NCBI RefSeq assembly: GCF_001592965.1
Contig: NZ_LRPC01000028.1
Coordinates: forward strand, 1,054,001 to 1,118,000
Origin: Roseivirga spongicola
Lineage (GTDB): Bacteria; Bacteroidota; Bacteroidia; Cytophagales; Cyclobacteriaceae
Length of the DNA: 64,000 nucleotides
Direction: 5' to 3'
Translations under genes and position numbers: made by a program
Shown: positions 25,748 through 34,307 of the stretch, piece by piece
Position numbering within the stretch: position 1 is the stretch's first letter
Layout of the letters: every line of letters starts with the position of its first letter
The notes under the pieces: model-generated
The model's input: only the letters and a program-made list of their open reading frames with translations
Told to the model about the DNA's origin: nothing
Databases searched by the model: none

Positions 25748-27427
25748 TCAATTAGTTTTAGTTTCTTCTCTTTCTCTCAGTGCCCTTCTGATAATTTTAC
25801 CAACATTAGACTTCGGTAATTCATCAACGAATTCGTAGTGCTTTGGTCTCTTATAACCTGTCAATTCTTCATGGCAGAATCCATCAATCTCTTCTTCTGT
25901 TAAGCTCTTATCTTTCTTTACAATAAAGGCTTTAACACATTCTGTTGAACGAGGGTCAGGAATACCAATAACGGCAACCTCGAGCACTTTTGGGTGCTCA
26001 ACAATCACATTTTCAACCTCGTTTGGATAAACATTGAAGCCAGATACGTTGATCATATCTTTCTTACGATCAACAATTTTAAAGAACCCTTCTTCATCCA
26101 TCAAGCCAATATCACCAGTTCGGAACCAGTCTCCATCAAAGAAAACGCCTTCATTTGATTGATTCCAATAGCCACTCATTACCTGAGGACCCTTCACACA
26201 AATTTCTCCGACTTCGCCTTGAGGCAACTTATTGCCCGACTCATCGAAAATAGCCAATTCGGTAGATGGCACCGGCAAACCTATTGTTCCTATTTTATGT
26301 GTTCCATCAAGCGGATTACAGCTAACAACAGGCGATGTTTCACTCAGACCATAGCCCTCCACTAAAGGAGATTGAGTTACTTCCTTCCATTTCTTAGCTA
26401 CAAAATCCTGAACCGCCATTCCGCCACCAATGGCCCCTTTTAGATGACTCCAGTCTACCTCATTGATATTCGGTTGATTGAGCAAGCCATTGAAAAGCGT
26501 ATTAACCCCTGTAAAAAGTGTAAAAGGATGTTTTTTGAGCTCCTTAATAAAGCCCGGCATATCTCTTGGGTTGGTAATAAGCACATTTTTTGCACCTGTG
26601 TGCATCATGAGCGTGCCATTCACATTAAGGGCAAATATGTGGTATAGTGGAATCGCAGTAATCATGATATCGCCTTCTTTTGGGTTCATAAAAGGCTTAA
26701 ACCATTCTTTAGTGATAAAAGTGTGAGCCACTACATTATTGTGAGATAAAATAGCTCCTTTAGACACCCCAGTAGTTCCTCCGGTATACTGTAAAAATGC
26801 AGTGTCTTCACCAGAAATATCCACCTTAGTGTACTTCATTCTGGCTCCTTCTTTCAATACCGTTTTAAATTTAATGGCTTGAGGAATATTGAAAGATGGT
26901 ACCATCTTTTTTACATACTTCACCACAAAGTTGACCAAAGTACCCTTGAGACCTCCAAGCATATCTCCTAGTTCGGTCACAATTACATGCTCTACCTTAA
27001 CCTTTTTTAAGGCCTCTTCTAAACTATGAGCAAAATTAGCCACTATCACTACAGCCTTTACTTCAGCATCATGGTATTGATGCTCCATTTCTCGGTGAGT
27101 ATATAATGGATTTGTGTTTACTACTATACAGCCAGCTTTGAGCGCTCCTATCAATACAATCGGATATTGTAAACAGTTGGGCATTTGAATAGCGATTCTA
27201 TCGCCCTTCTTCATACCTAGCTTATTTTGCAAGTAAGCAGCAAAAAAGTCGGACATCTGATCTAGTTCATGGTAAGTAATGGACTTACCCATATTTTCAA
27301 ATGCCTCTTTACTGCCGAAACTCTTAAAGGATTCTTGGTAAAGTTTAACCAGGTTTTCAGGTCTTTCCGAAGACATCTCCGCAGGTATACCTTCCGGATA
27401 TCTTTTCACCCAAACGCGTTCACTCAT
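25748..27427 (-). CDS. fadD: Long-chain-fatty-acid--CoA ligase
   Basis: Encodes 559 residues. AMP-binding motif YTGGTTGVSKGAILSH, then VEGYGLSETSPV, DGDWFRTGDIG and the C-terminal GKIIRRALRE with the catalytic Lys. Length and order match FadD. It activates fatty acids to acyl-CoA with ATP for degradation or phospholipid synthesis. Monocistronic; no beta-oxidation neighbours in the window. Confidence 0.9.
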   Translation of the reverse strand: MSERVWVKRYPEGIPAEMSSERPENLVKLYQESFKSFGSKEAFENMGKSITYHELDQMSDFFAAYLQNKLGMKKGDRIAIQMPNCLQYPIVLIGALKAGCIVVNTNPLYTHREMEHQYHDAEVKAVVIVANFAHSLEEALKKVKVEHVIVTELGDMLGGLKGTLVNFVVKYVKKMVPSFNIPQAIKFKTVLKEGARMKYTKVDISGEDTAFLQYTGGTTGVSKGAILSHNNVVAHTFITKEWFKPFMNPKEGDIMITAIPLYHIFALNVNGTLMMHTGAKNVLITNPRDMPGFIKELKKHPFTLFTGVNTLFNGLLNQPNINEVDWSHLKGAIGGGMAVQDFVAKKWKEVTQSPLVEGYGLSETSPVVSCNPLDGTHKIGTIGLPVPSTELAIFDESGNKLPQGEVGEICVKGPQVMSGYWNQSNEGVFFDGDWFRTGDIGLMDEEGFFKIVDRKKDMINVSGFNVYPNEVENVIVEHPKVLEVAVIGIPDPRSTECVKAFIVKKDKSLTEEEIDGFCHEELTGYKRPKHYEFVDELPKSNVGKIIRRALREREETKTN

Positions 27428-27495
27428 CTTATTCTAAAATTGGCTAAAGCCAAATATAAAAGAATTGCAATGGCAAACGATTCCTAAGCAGGTAA

Positions 27496-28869
27496 TTACT
27501 CGGAAATTTCAAGGTATTGATCTATTATTTTTCGTGTCTCTGGGTCTGAAGGAACAGTAGCAAAAACAGTTACAATATTAAAGTCTTTGTCTAGCAACAA
27601 ATAACGAGGAATGGTAATTACCTTATAATCAGACAAGTCCAATCTGTTGATTAAATATTCTTTGTCTTTCGGTAAATCGTGCTTCTCCAAATACTTTTGC
27701 CATGCCTCCAAATCAGTATCTATAGATACAGGAACAAAGTGCACAGGCTTGTCTTTATAATCTTCTTTTAACTGCTCAAATGCTGGAAGTTCTGCAATGC
27801 ACGGCCCGCACCAAGTAGCCCAAAGGTCTACATAAGTGAGCTGACCTTTAAAGTCGGAAAGTGGCTTTTCTTCACCCAAAGCATTTTTGAATAATACATC
27901 GAAAGCTGGCTCACCTGCTTTTAAAGCGGCATACTCTTTAAGTTTAGCATTAACCATTTCCTTATAGTCAAGAGCGTGATCAGCCGCAAGAAACTCTTTG
28001 GCCTGAACCTGCATTTCATTCGTCAGGCCATTTAGCTCCAATTGAGTCACAAAAGCTCCCATCTCGTCATACTCCGCCATAAAGGGTGTAAACTCTAAAT
28101 GGGTGAAAATTCCGACTTCCTTCAAGTTGGCAGCAACCAATTCATGAAGCATGTCTCTGAAGTTTGGGTGCTTCATATACTCATTTTTCATAAGACCTTG
28201 GCTCATCACATTCAAATCATCTTTTATTCGAGCTAAGATCTCGGCTTTCTTCACTTCAGAGTACTCCCAATAGTCTTTAAACGAACCGTAAACTGGCATT
28301 GAAAGCAAAGTATTAAGATAGTCGAGCTTCAATCGCATTTCTTCAAGTGCCTTAAATTCACTTGAAGTCTGTAATGCTTGGAGTTGTTCTTTTCTTTCCT
28401 CTGTTTTGGATTGGGCAAGAGCTACAGTCTCTGCTACATCTTCACTCTTGAGGTTCCTCCCTCCTTCCAAATAAGAGCCACTTTTAGGGAATGCCACACC
28501 TGCCAAATAAACCTGCCAAGCAGCATTGGTTCCATTAAATACTGCTACTTCTGGATCTTTATAATCTACCTCCAGTTGAAGCTCATCTCCAGGACTGAGG
28601 TAGAGTTTATTCCTACCTAAAGAGTAATAAGTAGGCTCATTCAATTCGAACCTTATGTCAAACTCATTATCCTGATTGGTTTTTATGATGATATCCTTCC
28701 CTAAACCAAAGTCAGCTTCAAGATTCTGGGCACTAAGCACCTTGGAGGCATTTCCCCAGTTAATCAGTTTACCTTTTAACCAAACTTCATTGCTTACTGA
28801 ATTTTCAGTTTTACACGAAACGAAACAAAGGCTTATCAACAAGTAGAATAATAGACTGGACTTCTTCAT
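27496..28869 (-). CDS. TlpA-like thioredoxin-fold lipoprotein
   Basis: Encodes 457 residues from the ATG at 28869, which begins a normal lipoprotein signal (lipobox FVSC). A large N-terminal domain of Bacteroidota type (about 25-310, beta-rich then helical) precedes a thioredoxin domain with the CxxC site WCGPC in LWATWCGPCIAELPAF. Such proteins reduce or isomerise periplasmic disulfides or support cytochrome maturation; the specific role cannot be told. Confidence 0.84.
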   Translation of the reverse strand: MKKSSLLFYLLISLCFVSCKTENSVSNEVWLKGKLINWGNASKVLSAQNLEADFGLGKDIIIKTNQDNEFDIRFELNEPTYYSLGRNKLYLSPGDELQLEVDYKDPEVAVFNGTNAAWQVYLAGVAFPKSGSYLEGGRNLKSEDVAETVALAQSKTEERKEQLQALQTSSEFKALEEMRLKLDYLNTLLSMPVYGSFKDYWEYSEVKKAEILARIKDDLNVMSQGLMKNEYMKHPNFRDMLHELVAANLKEVGIFTHLEFTPFMAEYDEMGAFVTQLELNGLTNEMQVQAKEFLAADHALDYKEMVNAKLKEYAALKAGEPAFDVLFKNALGEEKPLSDFKGQLTYVDLWATWCGPCIAELPAFEQLKEDYKDKPVHFVPVSIDTDLEAWQKYLEKHDLPKDKEYLINRLDLSDYKVITIPRYLLLDKDFNIVTVFATVPSDPETRKIIDQYLEISE

Positions 28870-28920
28870 GAGGCAAAAAAATTGATGGAATAAAGAAAAA
28901 CACAAAGGACTAGAAAACAA

Positions 28921-29152
28921 ATGACCGACTCTTAAAAGTCAATTTAGGCATCCATATACTCTGCTCACTCTTTTTCTACCCACTAGTCTTCACTTGTCTA
29001 CCGAAGTAAGGGGGCTTGTCTGTGGTGAGTACCTATCTTCCAAAGTACATGTTGTGCTAAATGCTTCAATATTAAGATCAGGCCGCCATACAACTGCGTC
29101 CTATAGGGATGTCAAAGACTCTAAGAGGACAAAATTCAGAAACGATGATCAT
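28921..29152. other. Intergenic sequence without supported gene
   Basis: Upstream of the TlpA-like gene and downstream of the tRNA-like locus terminator. A 75-codon plus-strand frame here lacks any domain or start context. I see no strong hairpins. It should contain the promoter of the TlpA-like gene. Confidence 0.4.
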
Positions 29153-29182
29153 AAAAAAAGGACTCCATTTCTGGAATCCTTT
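29153..29182 (-). terminator. Intrinsic terminator of the tRNA-like RNA locus
   Basis: On the minus strand, AAAGGA-t-TCCA-GAAA-TGGA-g-TCCTTT folds into an 11-bp stem with a GAAA tetraloop, followed by seven T. It begins 6 nt after the end of tRNA-like copy 1, showing that the locus is transcribed leftward. Confidence 0.75.
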
Positions 29183-29187
29183 AAATG

Positions 29188-29312
29188 CTGTAGGAGAAGG
29201 ATTCGAACCTCCACGGAGTGATTAGGCCGATTGGCTTTGTTTCAGAATCTCCACCCTCGAGAAAGGAGGGCACTCCCGATTGCTATCGGGAGCCTGTTTC
29301 GTCACCCTACAG
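29188..29312 (-). ncRNA. tRNA-like RNA element, copy 1 (with palindrome in D-arm region)
   Basis: 125 nt. The minus-strand product can fold as a class-II-like cloverleaf: an 8-bp end stem (CTGTAGGG / TCCTACAG), a perfect 5-bp anticodon-like stem CCCTC / GAGGG with loop CTTTCTC, a long variable arm, and a T-arm GGAGG-TTCGAAT-CCTTC. It differs from copy 2 mainly by the palindrome TCCCGATAGCAATCGGGA, where copy 2 has a short hairpin. The 3' end has no encoded CCA. The nominal anticodon TTC with T at position 37 is odd, so a working tRNA is doubtful. Transcription is supported by the terminator. Confidence 0.5.
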
Positions 29313-29316
29313 TGTA

Positions 29317-29375
29317 AAGATGCTCGTCTGCTACCTGCAGAAATTCTAGACTTAAGGTCTTTAATCGAGCATCTT
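29317..29375 (-). ncRNA. Three-way-junction structured spacer between tRNA-like copies
   Basis: Perfect 10-bp closing stem AAGATGCTCG / CGAGCATCTT enclosing two hairpins, AGAC-cttaa-GTCT and CTGC-aggta-GCAG. It sits 4 nt from copy 1. The compact branched fold in a transcribed region suggests a processed or regulatory RNA, but no known family is recognised. Confidence 0.45.
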
Positions 29376-29429
29376 ATAATCTTCAACCCTAAACTCTATT
29401 AACCGAATTCTCATATCAAGAACCTAAAG

Positions 29430-29540
29430 CTGTAGGAGAAGGATTCGAACCTCCACGGAGTGATTAGGCCGATTGGCTTTATTTCAGAATCTCCACCCTC
29501 GAGAAAGGAGGGCACGGCTGCCTGTTTCGTCACCCTACAG
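29430..29540 (-). ncRNA. tRNA-like RNA element, copy 2
   Basis: 111 nt, nearly identical to copy 1 apart from the D-arm region. Here an ACG / CGT D-stem with a GG-containing loop can form, so the cloverleaf is more tRNA-like. It shares the 5' flank TTTACA-CTGTAGGG and 3' flank CTACAGC with copy 1. The variable arm of about 40 nt (GGAG...CTCC, with inner GCC-aatc-GGC) is longer than in normal tRNA-Ser or tRNA-Leu. Alternatives are a pseudo-tRNA, an allo-tRNA-like RNA, or an unrelated repeat with a tRNA-like fold. Confidence 0.5.
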
Positions 29541-29585
29541 TGTAAAAGCTTTTCCAGCTCTCATTTATTCCGTTTGGATATGTTA

Positions 29586-29593
29586 CAAATGTA
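29586..29593 (-). promoter_or_regulatory. Bacteroidota -7-like element for the tRNA-like locus
   Basis: Minus-strand TACATTTG matches the TAnnTTTG consensus, about 45 nt upstream of tRNA-like copy 2. No clear -33 TTG is seen at the usual distance. Confidence 0.35.
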
Positions 29594-29703
29594 TAGCGTT
29601 TTTGATTATTATTGAAATATCATTAATAATTAGAATCATTATTTACATAATAATTAATAAATACAACCTATATTTGATAATTCAATAATTTAGACAACTT
29701 CAA

Positions 29704-30171
29704 ATGGCTGATAATTACGAAATCGATAACGTAGACCTTAAAATACTGTCTCTGCTTCAGCATAACGCTAAAAAACCCTATACAGAAATAGCCAAACAGG
29801 CATTCGTTTCTAGTGGAACAGTCCATGTTCGGATGAATAAACTAGAGAAAATGGGAGTAGTAAAAGGTGCTTCGCTAGACATTAACCTCAATAAGCTAGG
29901 CTATTCGGTAAGCAGTTTTCTTGGAGTCTTCTTAGCTAAAAGCTCCTTGTACGAAAAAGTGGCTAACCAGCTTAAAAAGATTAAGGAGATTACTTCTATA
30001 CACTACACCACCGGCAACTATAGTATGTTGGTTAGAATTTATGCCAAAAGCACAGATCATCTTAAGGACATCCTTCACGATAAAATTCAAAAAGTTGATG
30101 GTATTGAAAGAACTGAAACCTTTGTTATCCTAGAGGAAACACTTAGCAGAAGTATAGAGTTAGGAGATTAG
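29704..30171 (+). CDS. Lrp/AsnC family transcriptional regulator
   Basis: Encodes 155 residues. N-terminal winged helix-turn-helix (ILSLLQHNAKKPYTEIAKQ ... SSGTVHVRMNKLEKMGVV) and a C-terminal RAM domain that binds small ligands. It is AT-rich upstream and precedes the suf operon by 113 bp on the same strand, but sufB has its own promoter-like element, so co-transcription is not assured. Regulated genes unknown. Confidence 0.88.
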   Translation: MADNYEIDNVDLKILSLLQHNAKKPYTEIAKQAFVSSGTVHVRMNKLEKMGVVKGASLDINLNKLGYSVSSFLGVFLAKSSLYEKVANQLKKIKEITSIHYTTGNYSMLVRIYAKSTDHLKDILHDKIQKVDGIERTETFVILEETLSRSIELGD

Positions 30172-30248
30172 AGGTTTGAACTATTGACAGTATCCATAAA
30201 GGATTGAAATTTCTCTGTCATGAAACCATTACTTCTATCAATAGGTTG

Positions 30249-30256
30249 TACCTTTG
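30249..30256 (+). promoter_or_regulatory. Bacteroidota -7-like element upstream of sufB
   Basis: GTTGTACCTTTG contains TACCTTTG (consensus TAnnTTTG). The start codon of sufB is 28 bp further. The same extended form GTTGTAnCTTTG precedes the ABC-F gene at 48863. Confidence 0.45.
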
Positions 30257-30284
30257 CAGCTAAAACCAGTCTAAATAAGATTGT

Positions 30285-31730
30285 ATGAGTGACGATAATC
30301 AAATTCTTGAAGAGTTTACCTCAAAAGAGTACGAGTTCGGATGGACCGTAGACTTAGAGGCCGATGAAGCTCCAAAAGGGTTAAATGAAGATATTATTCA
30401 CTTTATTTCCGCCAAAAAAGAGGAGCCACAATGGCTACTTGAATGGAGGCTAAAGGCCTTCAGAATGTGGCAGAAAATGGAAGAGCCCGAGTGGGCTAAT
30501 GTGAATTACCCCAAGGTAGACTACCAAGACCTTATATACTATTCTGCTCCAAAGCAGAAAAAGAAACCAAAGTCTTTAGATGAGGTAGACCCAGAATTAC
30601 TGGCTACATTCGAAAGGCTAGGAATTTCTTTAACAGAGCAAAAAAGACTCACTGGAGTTGCTGTTGATGCTGTTATAGATTCTGTATCGGTTGCTACTAC
30701 CTTTAAAGAAACCCTTTCAGAGCTAGGCATTATATTCTGTTCGTTCTCTGAGGCAGTTCAAGAGCACCCAGAGTTGATTAAAAAGCATTTAGGAACTGTG
30801 GTTCCTCAAAGTGACAATTACTTTGCTGCGCTGAACTCTGCGGTATTCTCAGATGGATCTTTCTGCTACATTCCTAAAGGAGTTAGATGCCCGATGGAAC
30901 TATCTACATACTTTAGAATTAATGCCGCCAACACAGGCCAGTTCGAAAGAACTTTGATAGTTGCGGAAGAAGGCTCATATGTAAGTTATCTTGAAGGGTG
31001 TACAGCACCTCAAAGAGATGAGAATCAGCTTCACGCTGCCGTAGTTGAAATTAAGGCCGCCAAAGACGCGGAAGTAAAATATTCTACCGTTCAAAACTGG
31101 TACCCTGGTGATAAGAATGGTAAAGGCGGAATCTACAACTTCGTAACCAAAAGAGGTATTTGCGAAGGTGATAACTCCAAAATTTCATGGACTCAGGTTG
31201 AAACCGGTTCTGCAGTTACCTGGAAGTATCCTTCATGTATTCTTAAAGGAGATAACTCACAAGGAGAATTCTACTCTGTGGCGGTAACTAACAATTATCA
31301 GCAAGCAGATACAGGAACCAAAATGATTCATATTGGCAAAAACACCAAGTCTAGAATCGTTTCTAAAGGAATCTCAGCAGGGTACTCGCAAAATAGTTAC
31401 CGTGGACAGGTTCAAGTGATGAAGCGTGCAACTAACGCTAGAAACTTCTCACAGTGCGACTCATTATTAATGGGTGATAAGTGTGGAGCTCATACCTTCC
31501 CTTATATAGACATTGAGAATAGTTCAGCACAAGTTGAACATGAGGCCACCACCTCCAAAATTGGAGAAGATCAAATCTTCTATTGCCAACAAAGAGGAAT
31601 AGATGAAGAATCTGCTGTAGCGTTAATCGTAAATGGATACGCTAAAGAAGTATTGAATAAGCTACCTATGGAGTTTGCCGTAGAAGCCCAAAAGCTTCTT
31701 GCCCTGACCCTTGAAGGTTCAGTTGGATAA
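30285..31730 (+). CDS. sufB: Fe-S cluster assembly protein SufB
   Basis: Encodes 481 residues. The typical N-terminal segment ([20 protein letters not shown]) and C-terminal beta-helix core are present, including [16 protein letters not shown] and [18 protein letters not shown] with the conserved Cys. SufB with SufC and SufD forms the scaffold that builds Fe-S clusters. First gene of the suf operon; an inserted four-helix-bundle gene separates it from sufC. Confidence 0.95.
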   Translation: MSDDNQILEEFTSKEYEFGWTVDLEADEAPKGLNEDIIHFISAKKEEPQWLLEWRLKAFRMWQKMEEPEWANVNYPKVDYQDLIYYSAPKQKKKPKSLDEVDPELLATFERLGISLTEQKRLTGVAVDAVIDSVSVATTFKETLSELGIIFCSFSEAVQEHPELIKKHLGTVVPQSDNYFAALNSAVFSDGSFCYIPKGVRCPMELSTYFRINAANTGQFERTLIVAEEGSYVSYLEGCTAPQRDENQLHAAVVEIKAAKDAEVKYSTVQNWYPGDKNGKGGIYNFVTKRGICEGDNSKISWTQVETGSAVTWKYPSCILKGDNSQGEFYSVAVTNNYQQADTGTKMIHIGKNTKSRIVSKGISAGYSQNSYRGQVQVMKRATNARNFSQCDSLLMGDKCGAHTFPYIDIENSSAQVEHEATTSKIGEDQIFYCQQRGIDEESAVALIVNGYAKEVLNKLPMEFAVEAQKLLALTLEGSVG

Positions 31731-31743
31731 TTAGAAACAACTT

Positions 31744-31778
31744 GTTCAAAGTTCAATGTTTAAAGTTTAATGTTGAGA
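31744..31778 (+). repeat. Left heptad array
   Basis: Five consecutive 7-bp units starting at 31744: GTTCAAA, GTTCAAT, GTTTAAA, GTTTAAT, GTTGAGA. The last unit abuts the ATG at 31779, so the array also forms the leader of the gene. Confidence 0.8.
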
Positions 31779-32213
31779 ATGGCAAAAGTTGAAAGGTTTG
31801 AAGATTTAAATGTTTGGCAGGAAGCAAGAATGCTGGCCAATGATGTTTACAAATCAATTCTTTCAAACGACTCCATTCGAGACTATCCTTTAAAAGATCA
31901 ATTGAACAGGTCATCGGGCTCAGTAATGGACAATATTGCTGAAGGCTTTGATAGAAAAGGAAATAAAGAGTTCAGACAGTTTTTAACTGTGGCGCATGGC
32001 TCAAATGGAGAAACAAAGTCGCAGTTATACAGATCTTTCGATCGTAACTATATAACTAAAAACCAACTTGATCAATTTTTGAAAAGGGTAGAAAACATTT
32101 CAAAAATGATTAATGGGTTAATTAAATATTTGAATAAAACAGAGTTAACAGGAGCTAAGTATAAAGTAGAAGAAGAAGCCGAATTTTACGGACTAGAAAA
32201 CTTTGAACTTTGA
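31779..32213 (+). CDS. Four-helix-bundle protein (23S rRNA intervening-sequence protein family)
   Basis: Encodes 144 residues. FEDLNVWQEARMLANDVY, the central SSGSVMDNIAEGFDRKGNKEF and the final helices match the S23/IVP family, small pentameric helical bundles encoded in rRNA intervening sequences and also free-standing in Bacteroidota. Function unknown; nucleic-acid binding is suspected for relatives such as Avd. The ATG at 31779 is preferred over that at 31770, which lies inside the heptad array. The stop codon lies inside the right array. Inserted between sufB and sufC. Confidence 0.88.
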   Translation: MAKVERFEDLNVWQEARMLANDVYKSILSNDSIRDYPLKDQLNRSSGSVMDNIAEGFDRKGNKEFRQFLTVAHGSNGETKSQLYRSFDRNYITKNQLDQFLKRVENISKMINGLIKYLNKTELTGAKYKVEEEAEFYGLENFEL

Positions 32214-32229
32214 ACCTTAAACGTAGAAC
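32195..32229 (-). repeat. Right heptad array (inverted)
   Basis: Five 7-bp units on the plus strand: AGAAAAC, TTTGAAC, TTTGAAC, CTTAAAC, GTAGAAC. Read on the minus strand these are GTTCTAC, GTTTAAG, GTTCAAA, GTTCAAA, GTTTTCT, the mirror of the left array. The two could pair into a long stem in the mRNA. The array ends 6 bp before the sufC ATG. Confidence 0.8.
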
Positions 32230-32235
32230 TGATAT

Positions 32236-32994
32236 ATGTTATCAATAAAAAACCTACAAGCTAGAATTGAGGAGAAGGAAATCCTTAGAGGTATCAACCT
32301 TGAAGTTAAACCAGGTGAAGTACACGCCATTATGGGGCCAAACGGCTCTGGTAAAAGTACATTAGCCTCAGTTTTAGCAGGAAGAGAAGACTACGAAGTA
32401 ACTGGAGGAGAAGTGAACTTCGATGGTAAAGATCTTTTAGACATGGATGCTGACGAAAGAGCAAGAGAAGGTGTTTTCTTGGCTTTTCAGTACCCTGTTG
32501 AAATTCCAGGAGTAAGCACTACCAATTTCATGAAAACGGCTATCAATCAGGTAAGAGAGCACAAAGGCGAAAAAGCCCTTGATGCGGTTTCTTTCTTAAA
32601 GTTGATGAAAGAGAAAATGAAGCTCGTAGAAATTGACCAATCTCTTTTAAGCAGATCTCTTAATGAAGGCTTCTCTGGTGGTGAGAAGAAAAGAAATGAG
32701 ATCTTCCAAATGGCAATGTTGGAACCAAAGTTGGCTATTCTAGATGAAACCGACTCAGGACTTGATATTGACGCTTTAAGAATTGTTTCTAACGGTGTAA
32801 ATGCATTGAAATCTAAAGACAATGCCACCATTGTAGTAACTCACTATCAAAGATTGCTAGACTATATAGTTCCAGACTATGTACATGTTCTTTATAAAGG
32901 AAGAATTGTAAAGTCTGGCGGCAAAGAGTTGGCACTAGAGCTAGAAGAAAAAGGTTACGACTGGATTAAAGAAGAAGCTGAAGCGGCAGTTTAA
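32236..32994 (+). CDS. sufC: Fe-S cluster assembly ATPase SufC
   Basis: Encodes 252 residues. Walker [13 protein letters not shown] signature [11 protein letters not shown], Walker [15 protein letters not shown] and the H-loop VVTHYQR are intact. SufC is the cytosolic ABC-type ATPase that drives remodelling of the SufBCD scaffold. sufD begins 1 bp after the stop codon. Confidence 0.96.
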   Translation: MLSIKNLQARIEEKEILRGINLEVKPGEVHAIMGPNGSGKSTLASVLAGREDYEVTGGEVNFDGKDLLDMDADERAREGVFLAFQYPVEIPGVSTTNFMKTAINQVREHKGEKALDAVSFLKLMKEKMKLVEIDQSLLSRSLNEGFSGGEKKRNEIFQMAMLEPKLAILDETDSGLDIDALRIVSNGVNALKSKDNATIVVTHYQRLLDYIVPDYVHVLYKGRIVKSGGKELALELEEKGYDWIKEEAEAAV

Positions 32995-32995
32995 G

Positions 32996-34306
32996 ATGAA
33001 GAAATTCGCAGGACAATCAATCATAGACAAACTCTCTGAGCGATTTGAGGCCTCTAAGCAAGAACTAACCAGCAATTCTACTATTGCAGATGTTCGTCAG
33101 AAGGCACTGAATCACTTGGTAGAAAACGGACTACCTCATGCAAAAGCAGAGGAGTACAAATTCACCAACCTTACAAAAGCCTTAGAGAAAAACATAAGCT
33201 TCGAAATGAACACTGAGCGTGTTTCAGTTTCGAAAGAAGATGTTGAGAAATTAAGAATTGAAGGATTAGACGCTTACTACCTGACTTTCATTAACGGAGA
33301 GTTCAACTCAGAATTTTCTGACGAAGTAACAGAAAGCGGAATTAGCTTCTCCCCTCTTTCTGCAGCTATTCAAGAAAACAATCAGCTTGCTGGCAAGCTT
33401 TTCGATAAGCTTTCAAAGAGTACAGAAGATGCCTTCGTAGCTATGAATAGCCTTTTAGCTAATGAAGGAACTGTTTTAGAGATTTCCGCAAATAGTGAAG
33501 TTTCAAAGCCTGTTTTCGTTCAATACATCAATACAAAATCTTCAGACATTCATGCCAAAAACCTCATTGAGGTTGGGGCGAATGCCAAGGTTACGGTAAT
33601 TGAAAAAGTTGACACTTTAGGTGCCGAACCAGGCTTTAGCAATATTGTAAATGAGATCAGCGTAGCTACTGGTGCAAATGCCAAATTCTACAAGATTGAA
33701 AACGATACGGATACATCTTATCACATTTCCAATATTCACGTTTCTCAAGACAAAGACAGTACATTCACTTCTAACACTGTGGCCCTAAACGGTGCAATGG
33801 TTAGAAATAATCTGGATATAAAACTTGAGGCTGAGGGCTGTGAGGCCTATATGAATGGACTTTACCTTCTTAACGGTAAAACTCATGTAGACAACCACAC
33901 TATTGTAGACCACATGATGCCAAATGCTTATTCAAATGAGCTTTACAAAGGCATTATGGACGATAAGTCTAGAGGAGTATTTAACGGAAAGATTTTCGTT
34001 CGTAAAGACGCCCAGAAAACAAATGCTTTCCAGTCGAACAAAAACATTCTTTTAACAGATGATGCAACGGTAAACACCAAACCTCAGCTAGAAATTTGGG
34101 CTGATGATGTGAAGTGTTCACACGGATGTACCACAGGCCAATTAGATAAAGATGCACTCTTCTACCTAATGGCCAGAGGTATTAAAAAAGACAGAGCTAT
34201 GGCAATGTTGCTTCATGCTTTTGCCAGCGATGTTATCGAAAACCTCGAGTTAGAGCCTATTCAAGCCTATGTCGAGGCGATTATTACTAGCAGATTAGAG
34301 AAATAA
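32996..34306 (+). CDS. sufD: Fe-S cluster assembly protein SufD
   Basis: Encodes 436 residues. Shares the SufB-like beta-helix, with NGLYLLNGKTHVDNHTIVDH and the C-terminal KCSHGCTTGQLDKDALFYLMARG carrying the conserved SufD His at the scaffold interface. Partner of SufB and SufC; gene order and 1-bp spacings show a single operon. Confidence 0.95.
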   Translation: MKKFAGQSIIDKLSERFEASKQELTSNSTIADVRQKALNHLVENGLPHAKAEEYKFTNLTKALEKNISFEMNTERVSVSKEDVEKLRIEGLDAYYLTFINGEFNSEFSDEVTESGISFSPLSAAIQENNQLAGKLFDKLSKSTEDAFVAMNSLLANEGTVLEISANSEVSKPVFVQYINTKSSDIHAKNLIEVGANAKVTVIEKVDTLGAEPGFSNIVNEISVATGANAKFYKIENDTDTSYHISNIHVSQDKDSTFTSNTVALNGAMVRNNLDIKLEAEGCEAYMNGLYLLNGKTHVDNHTIVDHMMPNAYSNELYKGIMDDKSRGVFNGKIFVRKDAQKTNAFQSNKNILLTDDATVNTKPQLEIWADDVKCSHGCTTGQLDKDALFYLMARGIKKDRAMAMLLHAFASDVIENLELEPIQAYVEAIITSRLEK

Positions 34307-34307
34307 T

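Larger units (their letters stand above)
31744..32229 (+). mobile_element. Candidate heptad-flanked insertion unit carrying a four-helix-bundle gene
   Basis: The gene at 31779-32213 is bracketed by inverted arrays of 7-bp units, GTTYAAN-like on the left and NTTRAAC-like on the right. The unit breaks the otherwise tight sufB-sufC order. No transposase or target-site duplication is visible. Calling it mobile is inference from the repeat-bounded, operon-interrupting layout and from the matching empty-looking array pair at 37037-37118. Confidence 0.5.

Noticed and set aside
29188-29540. Calling the tRNA-like copies functional tRNA-Glu (anticodon TTC)
   Set aside because: Variable arm far too long for tRNA-Glu, T at position 37, and D-arm replaced by a palindrome in one copy. 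Recorded as tRNA-like RNA instead.
29473-29688. 71-codon plus-strand frame over tRNA-like copy 2
   Set aside because: Runs antisense to the structured RNA and into an AT-rich promoter region; no domain.
31744-32229. Classical insertion sequence
   Set aside because: No transposase, no target-site duplication recognised; the inverted arrays are phased heptads rather than a single terminal repeat.
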